Shown here in pieces: positions 1 through 6,733 of a stretch of DNA of 10,682 nucleotides. The position numbers and the translations under genes are program-made. The stretch is from positions 1 to 10,682 of the forward strand of contig CAIWLA010000185.1 of NCBI GenBank assembly GCA_903913345.1, in the 5' to 3' direction. Each line of letters begins with the position of its first letter. Within the stretch, counting starts at the first letter, position 1. The notes under the pieces were generated by a model. The model made no database searches. It worked only from the letters and a program-made list of their open reading frames with translations, and was not told the origin of the DNA. Origin of the DNA: an uncultured Magnetococcales bacterium (GTDB lineage Bacteria > Pseudomonadota > Magnetococcia > Magnetococcales > Magnetaquicoccaceae).

Positions 1-52
1 GTGGCGTTTGCTCACTGCCAGGAATGTCGGGTAGCTTCTTGAAATCGTTCAT
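1..52 (-). CDS. 5' end of a gene cut by the window edge, possibly a transposase
   Basis: Reading left from an ATG at 52-50, 17 codons stay open to the window edge and give a peptide beginning MNDFKKLPDIPGSEQTP. An in-frame TAA at 64-62, only three codons upstream, means translation cannot start much earlier. No Shine-Dalgarno sequence is visible. From memory, the run LPDIPxxEQTP resembles the N-terminus of some IS66-like transposases, where a similar motif precedes a coiled coil. This rests on 17 residues and is weak. If correct, an insertion sequence lies just downstream of the riboflavin genes and one of its ends falls in 53-137. It could also be an unrelated small gene or chance open frame. 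Confidence 0.35.
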   Translation of the reverse strand, partial: MNDFKKLPDIPGSEQTP

Positions 53-129
53 AGGTACAGATTAACAAAATCCAGCCGTCCACGCCAGGGATTACCTGCC
101 GTTATGGAGTAGTTGCAAAAATGATTGGA

Positions 130-151
130 AAAATGGGTCAAAACCCCTTTT
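130..151 (-). terminator. Weak hairpin at the end of ribE, possible terminator
   Basis: On the minus strand AAAAGGGG (151-144) is followed by a TTTTGA loop that contains the ribE stop codon, then CCC, A and a run of five T (137-129). GGG pairs with CCC and the four A with four T, with one G/A mismatch between. The T tract suits an intrinsic terminator, but the stem is short and imperfect, so this is a low-confidence call. No better terminator is seen in 53-137, and I see nothing else recognisable in that stretch. Confidence 0.22.
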
Positions 152-788
152 CCCGCAAATAGGCCTCATCCAGACCACACCGCCCGACACCGGATCCCAG
201 CAACCGCTCTACATAACGACCCAGGAGATCGGTTTCAATGTTGACCGTCCGATTGACACGGAGCAGGGCCAAAGTGGTCTTTTGTTGCGTGTGCGGAATA
301 ATATTGACCGAAAACCGGGTCACACCACCCGATTCTGCCACGGTATTGACCGTCAGACTCACCCCATCCACCGCAATCGAACCCTTGGCGACAATATAAC
401 GTCCCACCGCAGCGGGCACCCGAAACCCGATTTCCAGCGAACGGCCACGGGGCGTCAACCGCTCCACCCACCCCACACCATCCACATGACCCTGCACCAA
501 ATGGCCGTTCAAACGGCCCCCCACCGCCAGGGCACGCTCCAGATTGACGACCGCCCCCGGCCGCAGATGGGCAAAGGTGGTCCGTTGCACCGTCTCGGCA
601 GACACATGGACCGCAAACAGTTCCGGTGCCTGATCCGTCACCGTCAGACAAACCCCGTTGACCGCAATGGAATCCCCCAAGGCCACCGCATCGCCCTCAA
701 ACCCGCCACGAATGCGCAGCAGACGCTCCTCGCCCTGGATCTCCATGGCATGGAGAGTGCCAACGGTTTCGATCAGACCGGTAAACAT
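138..788 (-). CDS. ribE: Riboflavin synthase, alpha subunit
   Basis: This 216-residue cytoplasmic enzyme performs the last step of riboflavin synthesis, dismutating two 6,7-dimethyl-8-ribityllumazine molecules to riboflavin and the pyrimidine precursor. It opens with the hallmark MFTGLIE and carries the two tandem lumazine-binding repeats expected of the family: the first over about residues 1-95, the second starting near GHLVQGHVDG (about residue 95) and running to about 195. The internal SIAVNGVCLTV and SIAVDGVSLTV segments are the matching parts of the two repeats. Length is normal for the family. The frame is open further upstream, but those residues are low-complexity and lie inside ribD, so the ATG at 788-786 is chosen. 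It overlaps the end of ribD by 16 bases, implying co-translation. The symbol follows the common ribE usage; in E. coli the same enzyme is called ribC. Confidence 0.96.
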   Translation of the reverse strand: MFTGLIETVGTLHAMEIQGEERLLRIRGGFEGDAVALGDSIAVNGVCLTVTDQAPELFAVHVSAETVQRTTFAHLRPGAVVNLERALAVGGRLNGHLVQGHVDGVGWVERLTPRGRSLEIGFRVPAAVGRYIVAKGSIAVDGVSLTVNTVAESGGVTRFSVNIIPHTQQKTTLALLRVNRTVNIETDLLGRYVERLLGSGVGRCGLDEAYLREKGF

Positions 789-1900
789 CTGTTGACCAAT
801 GCCCCCTCCACCAAAAGATCTGCCCCAACCGGGGTCACCCGCAGGTCTGTCAGGCGATGGGCCTCGGCCAGACGGGCCACCCCCTCTCCCAACAAACCCG
901 CCGCCGTCTGGCCACCAATCAACAGTGGCGCGAGAAACAGGGCCAAACGATCCACCAGACCCGCATCCAGCAAGGCGGCACTCAACGTGGCACCACTCTC
1001 CGCCAACACGCTCAAAATCTCCCGTTGGCCCAGTTGCATCCACAAATCGGCCAAATCCACCCGACCTGCGGGCGTCGAACGGCAGAGCAACAGGTGCAGA
1101 TCCCCCCGTTCACTGGCCAACCGCTGCCACGCAGCCCGCCGCTCCAACGGTGCCCGGTCGGTGGTCGCAATCCAGAGAGCAGCCGTCCCGGACGACCCCA
1201 CGATGGCCGCATCCAGCGGCATGCGCAGGGTGGAATCCACCACCAGACGAATGGGATCCCGCCCCCCCCGCAAACGACAGTTCAAGCGGGGATTGTCCGC
1301 CAACACCGTGCCAATCCCCACCAGAACCAGATCATGCCGGGCACGCATTCTCTGAACGTGTTGACGCGCCAGCGCGCCGGTGATCCATTGGCTCTCGCCG
1401 GTACGGGTGGCCGTCTTGCCGTCCAGGGAGGCGGCCATCTTCAGGGTAAGCAGGGGCCGACCCTGGGTGATCCAGGTGACAAACGGTTGGTTGAGCCAGC
1501 CGGCCTCCTCGGCACAGACCCCCACCGTCACCGCCACACCCGCCGCCTGGAGACGCTGCAACCCCTGACCCGCCACCCGCGGATTGGGATCGGTCATGGC
1601 CGCCACCACCCGTTGCACCCCGGCGCGAATCAGGGCATCCGCGCAGGGGGGCGTCCGTCCCTGATGGCTGCACGGTTCCAGGGTGACATAGACCGTCGCC
1701 CCCTGGGCCGCCGAACCCGCCTGATGCAGGGCCAACACCTCGGCATGGGCCTCGCCCGCCCGATGGTGATACCCTTTGCCCACCACCCGCCCATCCTGGA
1801 CAATGACACACCCCACCAGGGGATTGGGCCGGGTATGGCCCATCGCCCGACTCGCCAGACGCAACGCCTGCCGCATAAACCGTTGATCCCGATGTATCAT
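773..1900 (-). CDS. ribD: Bifunctional pyrimidine deaminase / reductase RibD
   Basis: This 375-residue protein carries out two consecutive steps of riboflavin synthesis: deamination of the diamino-pyrimidinone ribosyl phosphate from GTP, then NADPH-dependent reduction of the ribosyl side chain. The N-terminal deaminase domain (about residues 1-145) shows the zinc site complete: HAE with His52 and Glu54, then the PCSHQGRTPPC segment with Cys77 and Cys86. The C-terminal reductase domain (about 147-370) starts with LTLKMAASLDGK (Lys154) and includes SQWITG and GIGTVLADNPRL. The E-[AG]-G-x-T loop reads ESGATL at 301-306, an ordinary variation. Length matches the family. The ATG at 1900-1898 aligns with the usual start (a short lead before MRQALRLA), although no clear ribosome site precedes it. 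It lies 41 bases after the response regulator and overlaps ribE. I see no FMN riboswitch upstream. Confidence 0.96.
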   Translation of the reverse strand: MIHRDQRFMRQALRLASRAMGHTRPNPLVGCVIVQDGRVVGKGYHHRAGEAHAEVLALHQAGSAAQGATVYVTLEPCSHQGRTPPCADALIRAGVQRVVAAMTDPNPRVAGQGLQRLQAAGVAVTVGVCAEEAGWLNQPFVTWITQGRPLLTLKMAASLDGKTATRTGESQWITGALARQHVQRMRARHDLVLVGIGTVLADNPRLNCRLRGGRDPIRLVVDSTLRMPLDAAIVGSSGTAALWIATTDRAPLERRAAWQRLASERGDLHLLLCRSTPAGRVDLADLWMQLGQREILSVLAESGATLSAALLDAGLVDRLALFLAPLLIGGQTAAGLLGEGVARLAEAHRLTDLRVTPVGADLLVEGALVNRCLPV

Positions 1901-1941
1901 GGGCGATAAACCAATGAATGAGAGTGGGTGAGGGGTTCCGG

Positions 1942-2400
1942 TCAGACACCAGCCAGGATCTTTTCTATCAACTCCTTCTTGTTGAACGGTTTATTGATAT
2001 AACCGTTGCATTTTCCCTTCAGGTAGGCGTCAAAGAGATGTTGGGGGTTTTCCGAGGCCGTCTGCATGATAATGCGCGCATATTTTTTCTCCTCAAACAA
2101 CAGATTCTCCTTGTTCCGCCGCAGCTCCATCAAGCGCAACTCTTTCAATACCTCAATGCCGTTCATGCCGGGCATTTCGATGTCCAGCAGGACAATATCG
2201 AACGGTTTGGAGTCGTGGATGGCCCTTTCAAACAGGACGATGGCCTGCGGACCGTTGGTGGCGGCAAAACATTCACAGCACTCCGTCAACATATCCTGCA
2301 ACAGCAGGATGGAGGCCGGATGGTCATCGACGATCAGCGTTTTCCGTTTTTTTGCAAACAACGGCTGGGCGGAATGGGCCGCATCGGGCGTGGTGCTCAT
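1942..2400 (-). CDS. Stand-alone response regulator receiver protein (CheY-like)
   Basis: The product from this start is 152 residues, with a receiver domain filling nearly all of it and no DNA-binding or enzymatic output domain. The acidic pair is Asp25-Asp26 (LIVDDH), the phospho-acceptor Asp73 (LLDIEMPGMNG), the switch Thr114 (MQTAS) and the conserved Lys137 (NKPF). The segment between Asp73 and Thr114 is about 15-20 residues longer than in CheY and rich in charged residues (LRRNKENLLFEEKKY). The ATG at 2400-2398 is preferred because AGGAGG lies 11 bases before it. A TTG at 2484 or ATG at 2466 in the same frame would add 28 or 22 residues; the TTG would overlap the upstream gene. It sits between a conflict-type TOPRIM gene and ribD. 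The partner kinase is unknown; the hybrid kinase at 6730-8676 is one candidate by proximity only. Confidence 0.9.
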   Translation of the reverse strand: MSTTPDAAHSAQPLFAKKRKTLIVDDHPASILLLQDMLTECCECFAATNGPQAIVLFERAIHDSKPFDIVLLDIEMPGMNGIEVLKELRLMELRRNKENLLFEEKKYARIIMQTASENPQHLFDAYLKGKCNGYINKPFNKKELIEKILAGV

Positions 2401-2411
2401 CGTTGGGGTGG

Positions 2412-2417
2412 CCTCCT
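2412..2417 (-). promoter_or_regulatory. Strong Shine-Dalgarno sequence that decides the response regulator start
   Basis: A perfect AGGAGG on the minus strand lies 11 bases before the ATG at 2400-2398. The upstream alternatives (TTG 2484, ATG 2466) have no equivalent at a usable distance, which favours the shorter 152-residue protein. The spacing is longer than the optimum of about 5-9 bases. Confidence 0.6.
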
Positions 2418-2470
2418 GAGCGTCTGTTCTTCTGGATTCCGATTGGTTCAACGCAGGCAACGACATATCC

Positions 2471-3304
2471 TCATGTTTGACCAATAGTCTGCCTCAATGC
2501 CCCCCATTCCGGCACCCAATCGGCCACATCATCCGTTGTGCTTTCAATACCGACCAACACCTTTTCTCGAAAGAGATTGGCATGTGCAAATCCGTTATCC
2601 TTAAACCATTCGTCCATCGCAAAAAACAGATCCTTTCCTGAAAATCCAGACAGATAGTGTTGATATCTACTGCCGCCAGGTTGACATTCCGGCAAATATG
2701 TCTGAAAAGCATTCAAGACATCTCCCTCTTGAACAGACTGCCCAGTCTGGTGGCTTGAGACGATCTGTATTATACCCTTCCGACAGGACTCCTCATCCAA
2801 CTGATCTGGAAAACAGTGATTGTCTTTCCCTTTGGCCGGACCAAAAGAGGATGGTAACACCCTGAATCGGATACGACTGACACTCAAGGCAATCCGGGCG
2901 GCCTGATAAATGGCAATGGCATCCCGTGCCGAATCCAAGGCACGACCATATTTCACACGGTCTGGAGCCTGTGCACCCAAAGCCCCTGCAACAACAACCG
3001 GATCCAGAAGATAGTTCTCGATCTCCTTGCGTTCCCAACGCCAACCGAGATGGATTTGATCACTATCCATTGCCCACACCTGCGGCACCCCCTGCGGATC
3101 TTGCCAATCCTTCAGGAAATCCCCATCCAATAGGCCAAACACCCCAATGGCTGCCAACAGCTTGCGACGGTCCAGTATTCTGTTGCCCATACCGTATTTT
3201 CCGTCCATCGGTTTCACCGTACAGGCACCGCCCAGGAGCTTTGCCAAGACGCGAACATCCGGGCTGCGGTCCCCCCCCTCACACAGCAGCAGGTTCACAG
3301 ACAC
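2471..3304 (-). CDS. DUF4435-like TOPRIM-type protein, partner of the adjacent ATPase (AriB-like)
   Basis: This 277-residue protein has TOPRIM-fold features of the DUF4435 class. A hydrophobic strand runs into a glutamate and glycines (LLLCEGGD, Glu9), then a GLLDGDF segment gives the D-x-D pair (Asp60, Asp62), followed by RKEIENYLL (about 92-100), the R/E-rich IENYLL signature typical of DUF4435. A GKDL element (about 223-226) lies near the C-terminus. Such proteins act as metal-dependent nucleases; AriB of the PARIS anti-phage system is a DUF4435 protein shown to cut tRNA when released from its ATPase. The gene overlaps the ATPase end by 10 bases. GTG at 3304 (six bases after GGGGGG) or GTG at 3298 (a GTGA overlap with the ATPase stop) are both possible starts; a TTG at 3391 is unlikely because it would overlap by 97 bases. 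GC is locally low, 42-45% in the 60-base lines at 2581, 2641 and 2761. Function as AriB is inference. Confidence 0.8.
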   Translation of the reverse strand: MSVNLLLCEGGDRSPDVRVLAKLLGGACTVKPMDGKYGMGNRILDRRKLLAAIGVFGLLDGDFLKDWQDPQGVPQVWAMDSDQIHLGWRWERKEIENYLLDPVVVAGALGAQAPDRVKYGRALDSARDAIAIYQAARIALSVSRIRFRVLPSSFGPAKGKDNHCFPDQLDEESCRKGIIQIVSSHQTGQSVQEGDVLNAFQTYLPECQPGGSRYQHYLSGFSGKDLFFAMDEWFKDNGFAHANLFREKVLVGIESTTDDVADWVPEWGALRQTIGQT

Positions 3305-4392
3305 AACCGTCCCCCCGGCAGACGGACAATCGCTGCGGGACTCACCACACCGGAAACAGCCTCCGAGTGGGTGGTCAGCAGAAACTGGCAATTGGGACCA
3401 ATACTCGGCAACGCAGAAAGCAATGCCTGAGCCAATGGTGGATGCAGATTGAGATCGACTTCATCAATCAGGACAACAGAATTCCGGATCTGCATGCGCA
3501 CAAACTCATACAACAGAGGAAACACGGATTGTTCCCCCGCCGACATTTCTTCAATGTCGTAGGTTCGATGGCCATCCGAGAGGACAAAATAATATCCTTC
3601 AGGCGTTGGCACCCCCCCTTTGAACATAGGCTCTGGGGTACTGAAAGAACGTCCGGGGAAAACACGCTTGTAACTGTTTTCCAACTCCATCAACCAATCT
3701 GTCTCGGTACCACCACTGGTCATTTTGCTCAACCACCAGTCGGTCAGATATTTCCGCAATCGGGAAACACCAATGGCATACGAACCCGTTGCAGAGTCGC
3801 GATCGTCTCTTCCATTCACGACAGATGGCGGCGCAACCAAATTGCGATATTGATCAAACCAGAACACCCCTGGCAACCGCGTAAACCATTTCCGTGCATT
3901 GGGGCTGGATTTTAGGAGCCGTTTCGCATATTCCCGTCCCTGAAACTGAAGAACGTTCGCCCTGGTGCCTCCAACGGCGCGATACGCCCCCCCCTCCAGA
4001 CGGATTGTAACCATTTCCGCATCGCCCGGCTCAATAAGGTTAAAGTGCTGCCCTCCTCCATTCCGACTCCTGTGCCACTCTGCGGCCACTTCCTGGGTGG
4101 CGACTATTTCATCCTGCGTAAAATGCACATCCAACTCTACAACCGGTCTTCCCCATTTTTCATACCGCCCCGACACCCACCCCGACCACTGAAATTCAGT
4201 CACCTTGCGCGTTTGCCCGGAGGCCATGGAAAGTGCCAAGGCCACCGATTGAAGTATGGTGGTCTTGCCCGTGCCGTTGTCGCCAAGGATCAAAAACCGG
4301 TCGGCAACATCCTGGGTCACGCTGTTTTGCACAGGAATTTCAAACGTTCCAAACCGCTTGAAATTTTCCAACCTGATCCGCGATACTTTCAT
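3295..4392 (-). CDS. ABC-class AAA ATPase of the OLD/PARIS type (AriA-like)
   Basis: A 365-residue SMC/RecF-like ATPase of the AAA_15/AAA_21 class. The start MKVSRIRLENFKRFG is the standard strand that opens these proteins. The Walker A loop is GDNGTGKTT (37-45), the ABC signature MSAGEQS (283-289), Walker B VVLIDEVDLNLHP with Asp310-Glu311, and the H-switch TTHSE with His342. All catalytic motifs are present. About 240 residues between Walker A and the signature form the insert that in this class senses or binds partners. The protein ends about 20 residues after the H-switch, exactly where a TOPRIM domain begins in fused OLD proteins, and that domain is supplied by the next gene. GGGAG lies six bases before the ATG, supporting this start. 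It begins 33 bases after the 104-residue gene. Best interpretation: the ATPase half of a two-gene phage-defence system; the exact family needs a profile search. Confidence 0.88.
   Translation of the reverse strand: MKVSRIRLENFKRFGTFEIPVQNSVTQDVADRFLILGDNGTGKTTILQSVALALSMASGQTRKVTEFQWSGWVSGRYEKWGRPVVELDVHFTQDEIVATQEVAAEWHRSRNGGGQHFNLIEPGDAEMVTIRLEGGAYRAVGGTRANVLQFQGREYAKRLLKSSPNARKWFTRLPGVFWFDQYRNLVAPPSVVNGRDDRDSATGSYAIGVSRLRKYLTDWWLSKMTSGGTETDWLMELENSYKRVFPGRSFSTPEPMFKGGVPTPEGYYFVLSDGHRTYDIEEMSAGEQSVFPLLYEFVRMQIRNSVVLIDEVDLNLHPPLAQALLSALPSIGPNCQFLLTTHSEAVSGVVSPAAIVRLPGGRLCL
3310..3316 (-). other. Candidate -1 slippery heptamer G GGG GGA at the ATPase/TOPRIM junction
   Basis: In the ATPase frame the codons CCG GGG GGA CGG end the protein, followed by TTG TGT CTG TGA. 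The seven bases G GGG GGA match the X XXY YYZ pattern for -1 slippage, 12 bases before the ATPase stop at 3297-3295. The DUF4435 gene is in the -1 frame and stays open across the site, so a slip would give one fused protein. The same G-run also sits six bases before the GTG at 3304 and could simply help ribosome binding. I identified no downstream stimulatory stem-loop. Confidence 0.35.
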
Positions 4393-4425
4393 TGCCCACT
4401 CCCAGAGACAAACCGATCCATCCGA

Positions 4426-4740
4426 TCAAAACAACTGGACAGGCAACGTGGCATGACCCAAGGCGACATGTTTTTCCAGGGTGGCCTGTTCCCGTTTGGC
4501 CCGCCAGACCGCCGCCTCCCGACGCAACCCCTCCAGACGCGGCAGCAGGAGATCCCGATCCACCCCCGACTGCAACCGCTGTTTGATCGCCTCGGCCTCG
4601 GTACGCAACCGCTTCAACTGGGCCAGAGCCTGCAACTCCTGGGCAGAGACCACCTCTGGTGCCGCACAAAAACCCCCGACCACCCGATGGCTCCCCTCCT
4701 CCACAATCGGGATGCCAATGGGCCTTCCAGAGGCCGCCAT
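4426..4740 (-). CDS. Small hypothetical coiled-coil protein coupled to ppiD
   Basis: I do not recognise this 104-residue protein. After a short N-terminal part with a possible beta hairpin (about residues 5-30, GIPIVEEGSHRVVGG), residues 33-59 and 62-92 are charged, Leu/Arg/Glu-rich and look like two helices of a coiled coil broken by a Gly-Val turn. There is no signal peptide or membrane segment, so it is probably cytoplasmic. Its ATG shares one base with the ppiD stop (TAATG), and GGAG lies eight bases before it inside the ppiD end, which is good evidence that it is a real, translationally coupled gene. The coding frame ends 33 bases before the ATPase. It may belong with ppiD or be the first gene of the ATPase/TOPRIM cassette; the sequence does not decide. 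Confidence 0.7.
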   Translation of the reverse strand: MAASGRPIGIPIVEEGSHRVVGGFCAAPEVVSAQELQALAQLKRLRTEAEAIKQRLQSGVDRDLLLPRLEGLRREAAVWRAKREQATLEKHVALGHATLPVQLF

Positions 4741-6641
4741 TAAAACCGCTCCAACGCCTTCGGATGGACCTTGACCTTGGCCTCCTGGCGCAAACCGTCG
4801 AGGAAGGCGGCCATCTGCTCTTGACCCAACGTCTCTTCCAAAGTGGGTCGCAGCTTTTTGATCCCCTCCCCCATCTCCTGGGCAGAAGCCGCCTCAATCT
4901 TTTGCAGACGGACCACGATCAACTCCTCCAACCCCTCCAGCACCTCGCCATAGGATGGCCCGGAGGGGGCCAGCTTGAAGGCCGCCAAACGCACCGCTGG
5001 CGGGGGACCGCCTTTGCCGCCATTCCGTACAAACGGCTCGGAGACCTCGGCACGAATGGCCGGATGAATCCGGGCCGCATCCTCCCAGCTTTTGCCCTCC
5101 TGCACCGCTTTCAATACCTTGGCCATCCACTCGCTGGCCCGCTGATGCGCCTGCTCCGTCTTGAAGAGCGAGGTCACCGCCTCTCTGGCCTCATCCAGGG
5201 TCTTGGAAACCGGTTCCCGCCTCTCCAGGACATGCAGCAAGGCAAACGCCCCCTCCTTCACCTCCACCAAAGGACTGGTCTCTCCCACCGGGGTGGCAAA
5301 GGCGGCTTCCAAAAATTTATCTTCCCGTTCAATCTCTTCCCCCGCCTTGTTTTCATCCCGGTTGAAAAAGTCCGTCTCCCGATAGCGCAGTTTCAGGTCG
5401 TTGGCCACCGACTTGAGATTTCCGGAGGCGGCAGCCCGCTCCTCCAACAGATTGGACCGTTCATACACCACCTCCTGGATCTTGCGCTCCATGAGACGGC
5501 CCTTGATCTCCTCCGCAGACTGCTCCAACGATTTGGTCTCTCCCGCCTGAATGGCCGTCACCACCAGCAGATGATAGCCAAATTCGCTCTTGATCGGTTC
5601 AGAGACCTGCCCCACCGGCAGAGAAAAGGCCGCCCCCTCCAGGGCCGGATCGATCGTATCCTGGGTAAACTCGCCCAAGGCCCCCCCCTGGGCCTTGGTC
5701 ACATCATCGGACAAGAGCTTGGCCACCTCGGCAAAAGATTCGCCCTTGCCCAGTCGTGCCTGCGCCTGATGGATGCGCTCCAACGCCCCCTTCTCATCCC
5801 CCTCCTGCGTCACCTGCGCCAGGATATGGCTGACCCGCCGCCGCTCCTCCCGACGAAAATCGGCTGAATTTTCCTCATAATACTCCTTCATCTCCTCAGG
5901 GGAGATCTGGACATCATCCTTCACACTGGAGGCATCCAGGACCACATATTCCAGCTTTACCTGCACCAGATGCATGAATCGTTCGGCGTGGCTCTGCAAA
6001 AAGGCGGTCAGTTGCTCATCCGTCACCGCTATCTCTGGTTCCATGGCCTTGAATTTCAGCTTCAGCATCTGCACCACCCGCTTTTCGTTTTCCAACCGAT
6101 AAACGTCGTCCACCAGGAGGTCGGGCAGGGCCACCACGGAACCCACCGTCCGCTGAATCTGACCGGTCATGATCTCTTCCGCCAGTTGGGATTCAAATTC
6201 ACGGGGCGTCATATGGTTATTGCGCAACAGTTGCTGATACCGTTCCGGGTCAAACCGATCCCCGTTCACAAAGGCGGGATTGCTGGCAATATTTTTCCGC
6301 AACGCCTCTGGAGAAACGGCCAGATGAAAGGCCGTCCCGGCGGAATGGATGAGGTGGCGATTGACCAACAGGCCCAATACACGCTGTTTCAGCCCCAACA
6401 TTTCTGCGGTCTTTTTGTCCAGAGTCCCGCCGAACCGTTTTTTCAATTGATTGAATTCATTATCATAAGTAACCGAGAATTCCCTGGGCTGGATGACCCA
6501 GTTGCCCCCTTCCGCCACAGGAACCCGACTCTCCTTGTTGACATAATCACCCACCCCCCAGATGACAAAGCTCAAGGCAATGAGCACCAACAGACCCTTG
6601 ATGATCCAGGTATTGGCGGCACGACGCATCAGATTCAGCAT
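4740..6641 (-). CDS. ppiD: Periplasmic peptidyl-prolyl isomerase-like chaperone PpiD
   Basis: This 633-residue inner-membrane protein is anchored by one N-terminal helix (about 15-32, IKGLLVLIALSFVIWGVGD) with the rest in the periplasm, where PpiD helps newly exported outer-membrane and periplasmic proteins near the Sec translocon. The start MLNLMRRAANTWIIKG is typical of the family. A SurA-like N-terminal chaperone region follows (about 40-245), then a parvulin/PPIC domain at about 267-362, with RRVSHILAQV, ESFAEVAKLLSDD, GGALGEF and FGYHLLVV. A second, degenerate region covers about 400-600. Length is close to the 623 residues of E. coli PpiD. The ATG at 6641 is chosen over upstream codons because GGAG lies nine bases before it and upstream residues do not match the family. 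A sigma70-like promoter lies in front. Whether the isomerase domain is active cannot be judged by eye; in E. coli it is largely a chaperone. Confidence 0.94.
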   Translation of the reverse strand: MLNLMRRAANTWIIKGLLVLIALSFVIWGVGDYVNKESRVPVAEGGNWVIQPREFSVTYDNEFNQLKKRFGGTLDKKTAEMLGLKQRVLGLLVNRHLIHSAGTAFHLAVSPEALRKNIASNPAFVNGDRFDPERYQQLLRNNHMTPREFESQLAEEIMTGQIQRTVGSVVALPDLLVDDVYRLENEKRVVQMLKLKFKAMEPEIAVTDEQLTAFLQSHAERFMHLVQVKLEYVVLDASSVKDDVQISPEEMKEYYEENSADFRREERRRVSHILAQVTQEGDEKGALERIHQAQARLGKGESFAEVAKLLSDDVTKAQGGALGEFTQDTIDPALEGAAFSLPVGQVSEPIKSEFGYHLLVVTAIQAGETKSLEQSAEEIKGRLMERKIQEVVYERSNLLEERAAASGNLKSVANDLKLRYRETDFFNRDENKAGEEIEREDKFLEAAFATPVGETSPLVEVKEGAFALLHVLERREPVSKTLDEAREAVTSLFKTEQAHQRASEWMAKVLKAVQEGKSWEDAARIHPAIRAEVSEPFVRNGGKGGPPPAVRLAAFKLAPSGPSYGEVLEGLEELIVVRLQKIEAASAQEMGEGIKKLRPTLEETLGQEQMAAFLDGLRQEAKVKVHPKALERF

Positions 6642-6704
6642 ACAATGGCACTCCAGGCACCAAACAGTGAGACTCCCAGGCCAAAAAGACCCCTTGCAAA
6701 GGCC

Positions 6705-6733
6705 ACTATACTGCCCTTGCCCACTCTTTTCAA
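6705..6733 (-). promoter_or_regulatory. Sigma70-type promoter for ppiD
   Basis: On the minus strand TTGAAA (6733-6728) is followed by a 17-base spacer and TATAGT (6710-6705). Each box matches the consensus (TTGACA, TATAAT) at five of six positions with the ideal spacing. Transcription would start near 6698, giving a leader of about 57 bases before the ppiD ATG. The -35 box covers the stop codon of the hybrid kinase gene, so the two transcription units abut. I see no clear terminator in 6642-6729, so read-through from the kinase operon is possible. Confidence 0.65.

Noticed and set aside
789..1043. N-terminal extension of ribE to 1043
   Set aside because: The added residues are Gly-rich, overlap ribD and precede the canonical MFTGLIE start.
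282..1909. Long plus-strand open frames opposite ribE and ribD
   Set aside because: They lie antisense to genes with complete family motifs; their products are rich in Arg, Pro, His and Gln with no domain, as expected of GC-rich antisense frames.
1901..1941. FMN riboswitch before ribD
   Set aside because: The gap is only 41 bases, far too short for that riboswitch, and no matching conserved elements are seen.
2471..4392. Naming the first pair ariA/ariB outright
   Set aside because: Only motif order and domain class can be seen; other OLD-like ATPase/DUF4435 pairs exist, so symbols were withheld.
4659..5867. 402-codon plus-strand open frame opposite ppiD
   Set aside because: Leu/Gly/Arg-rich antisense translation of a well-supported ppiD; no recognisable motif or ribosome site.
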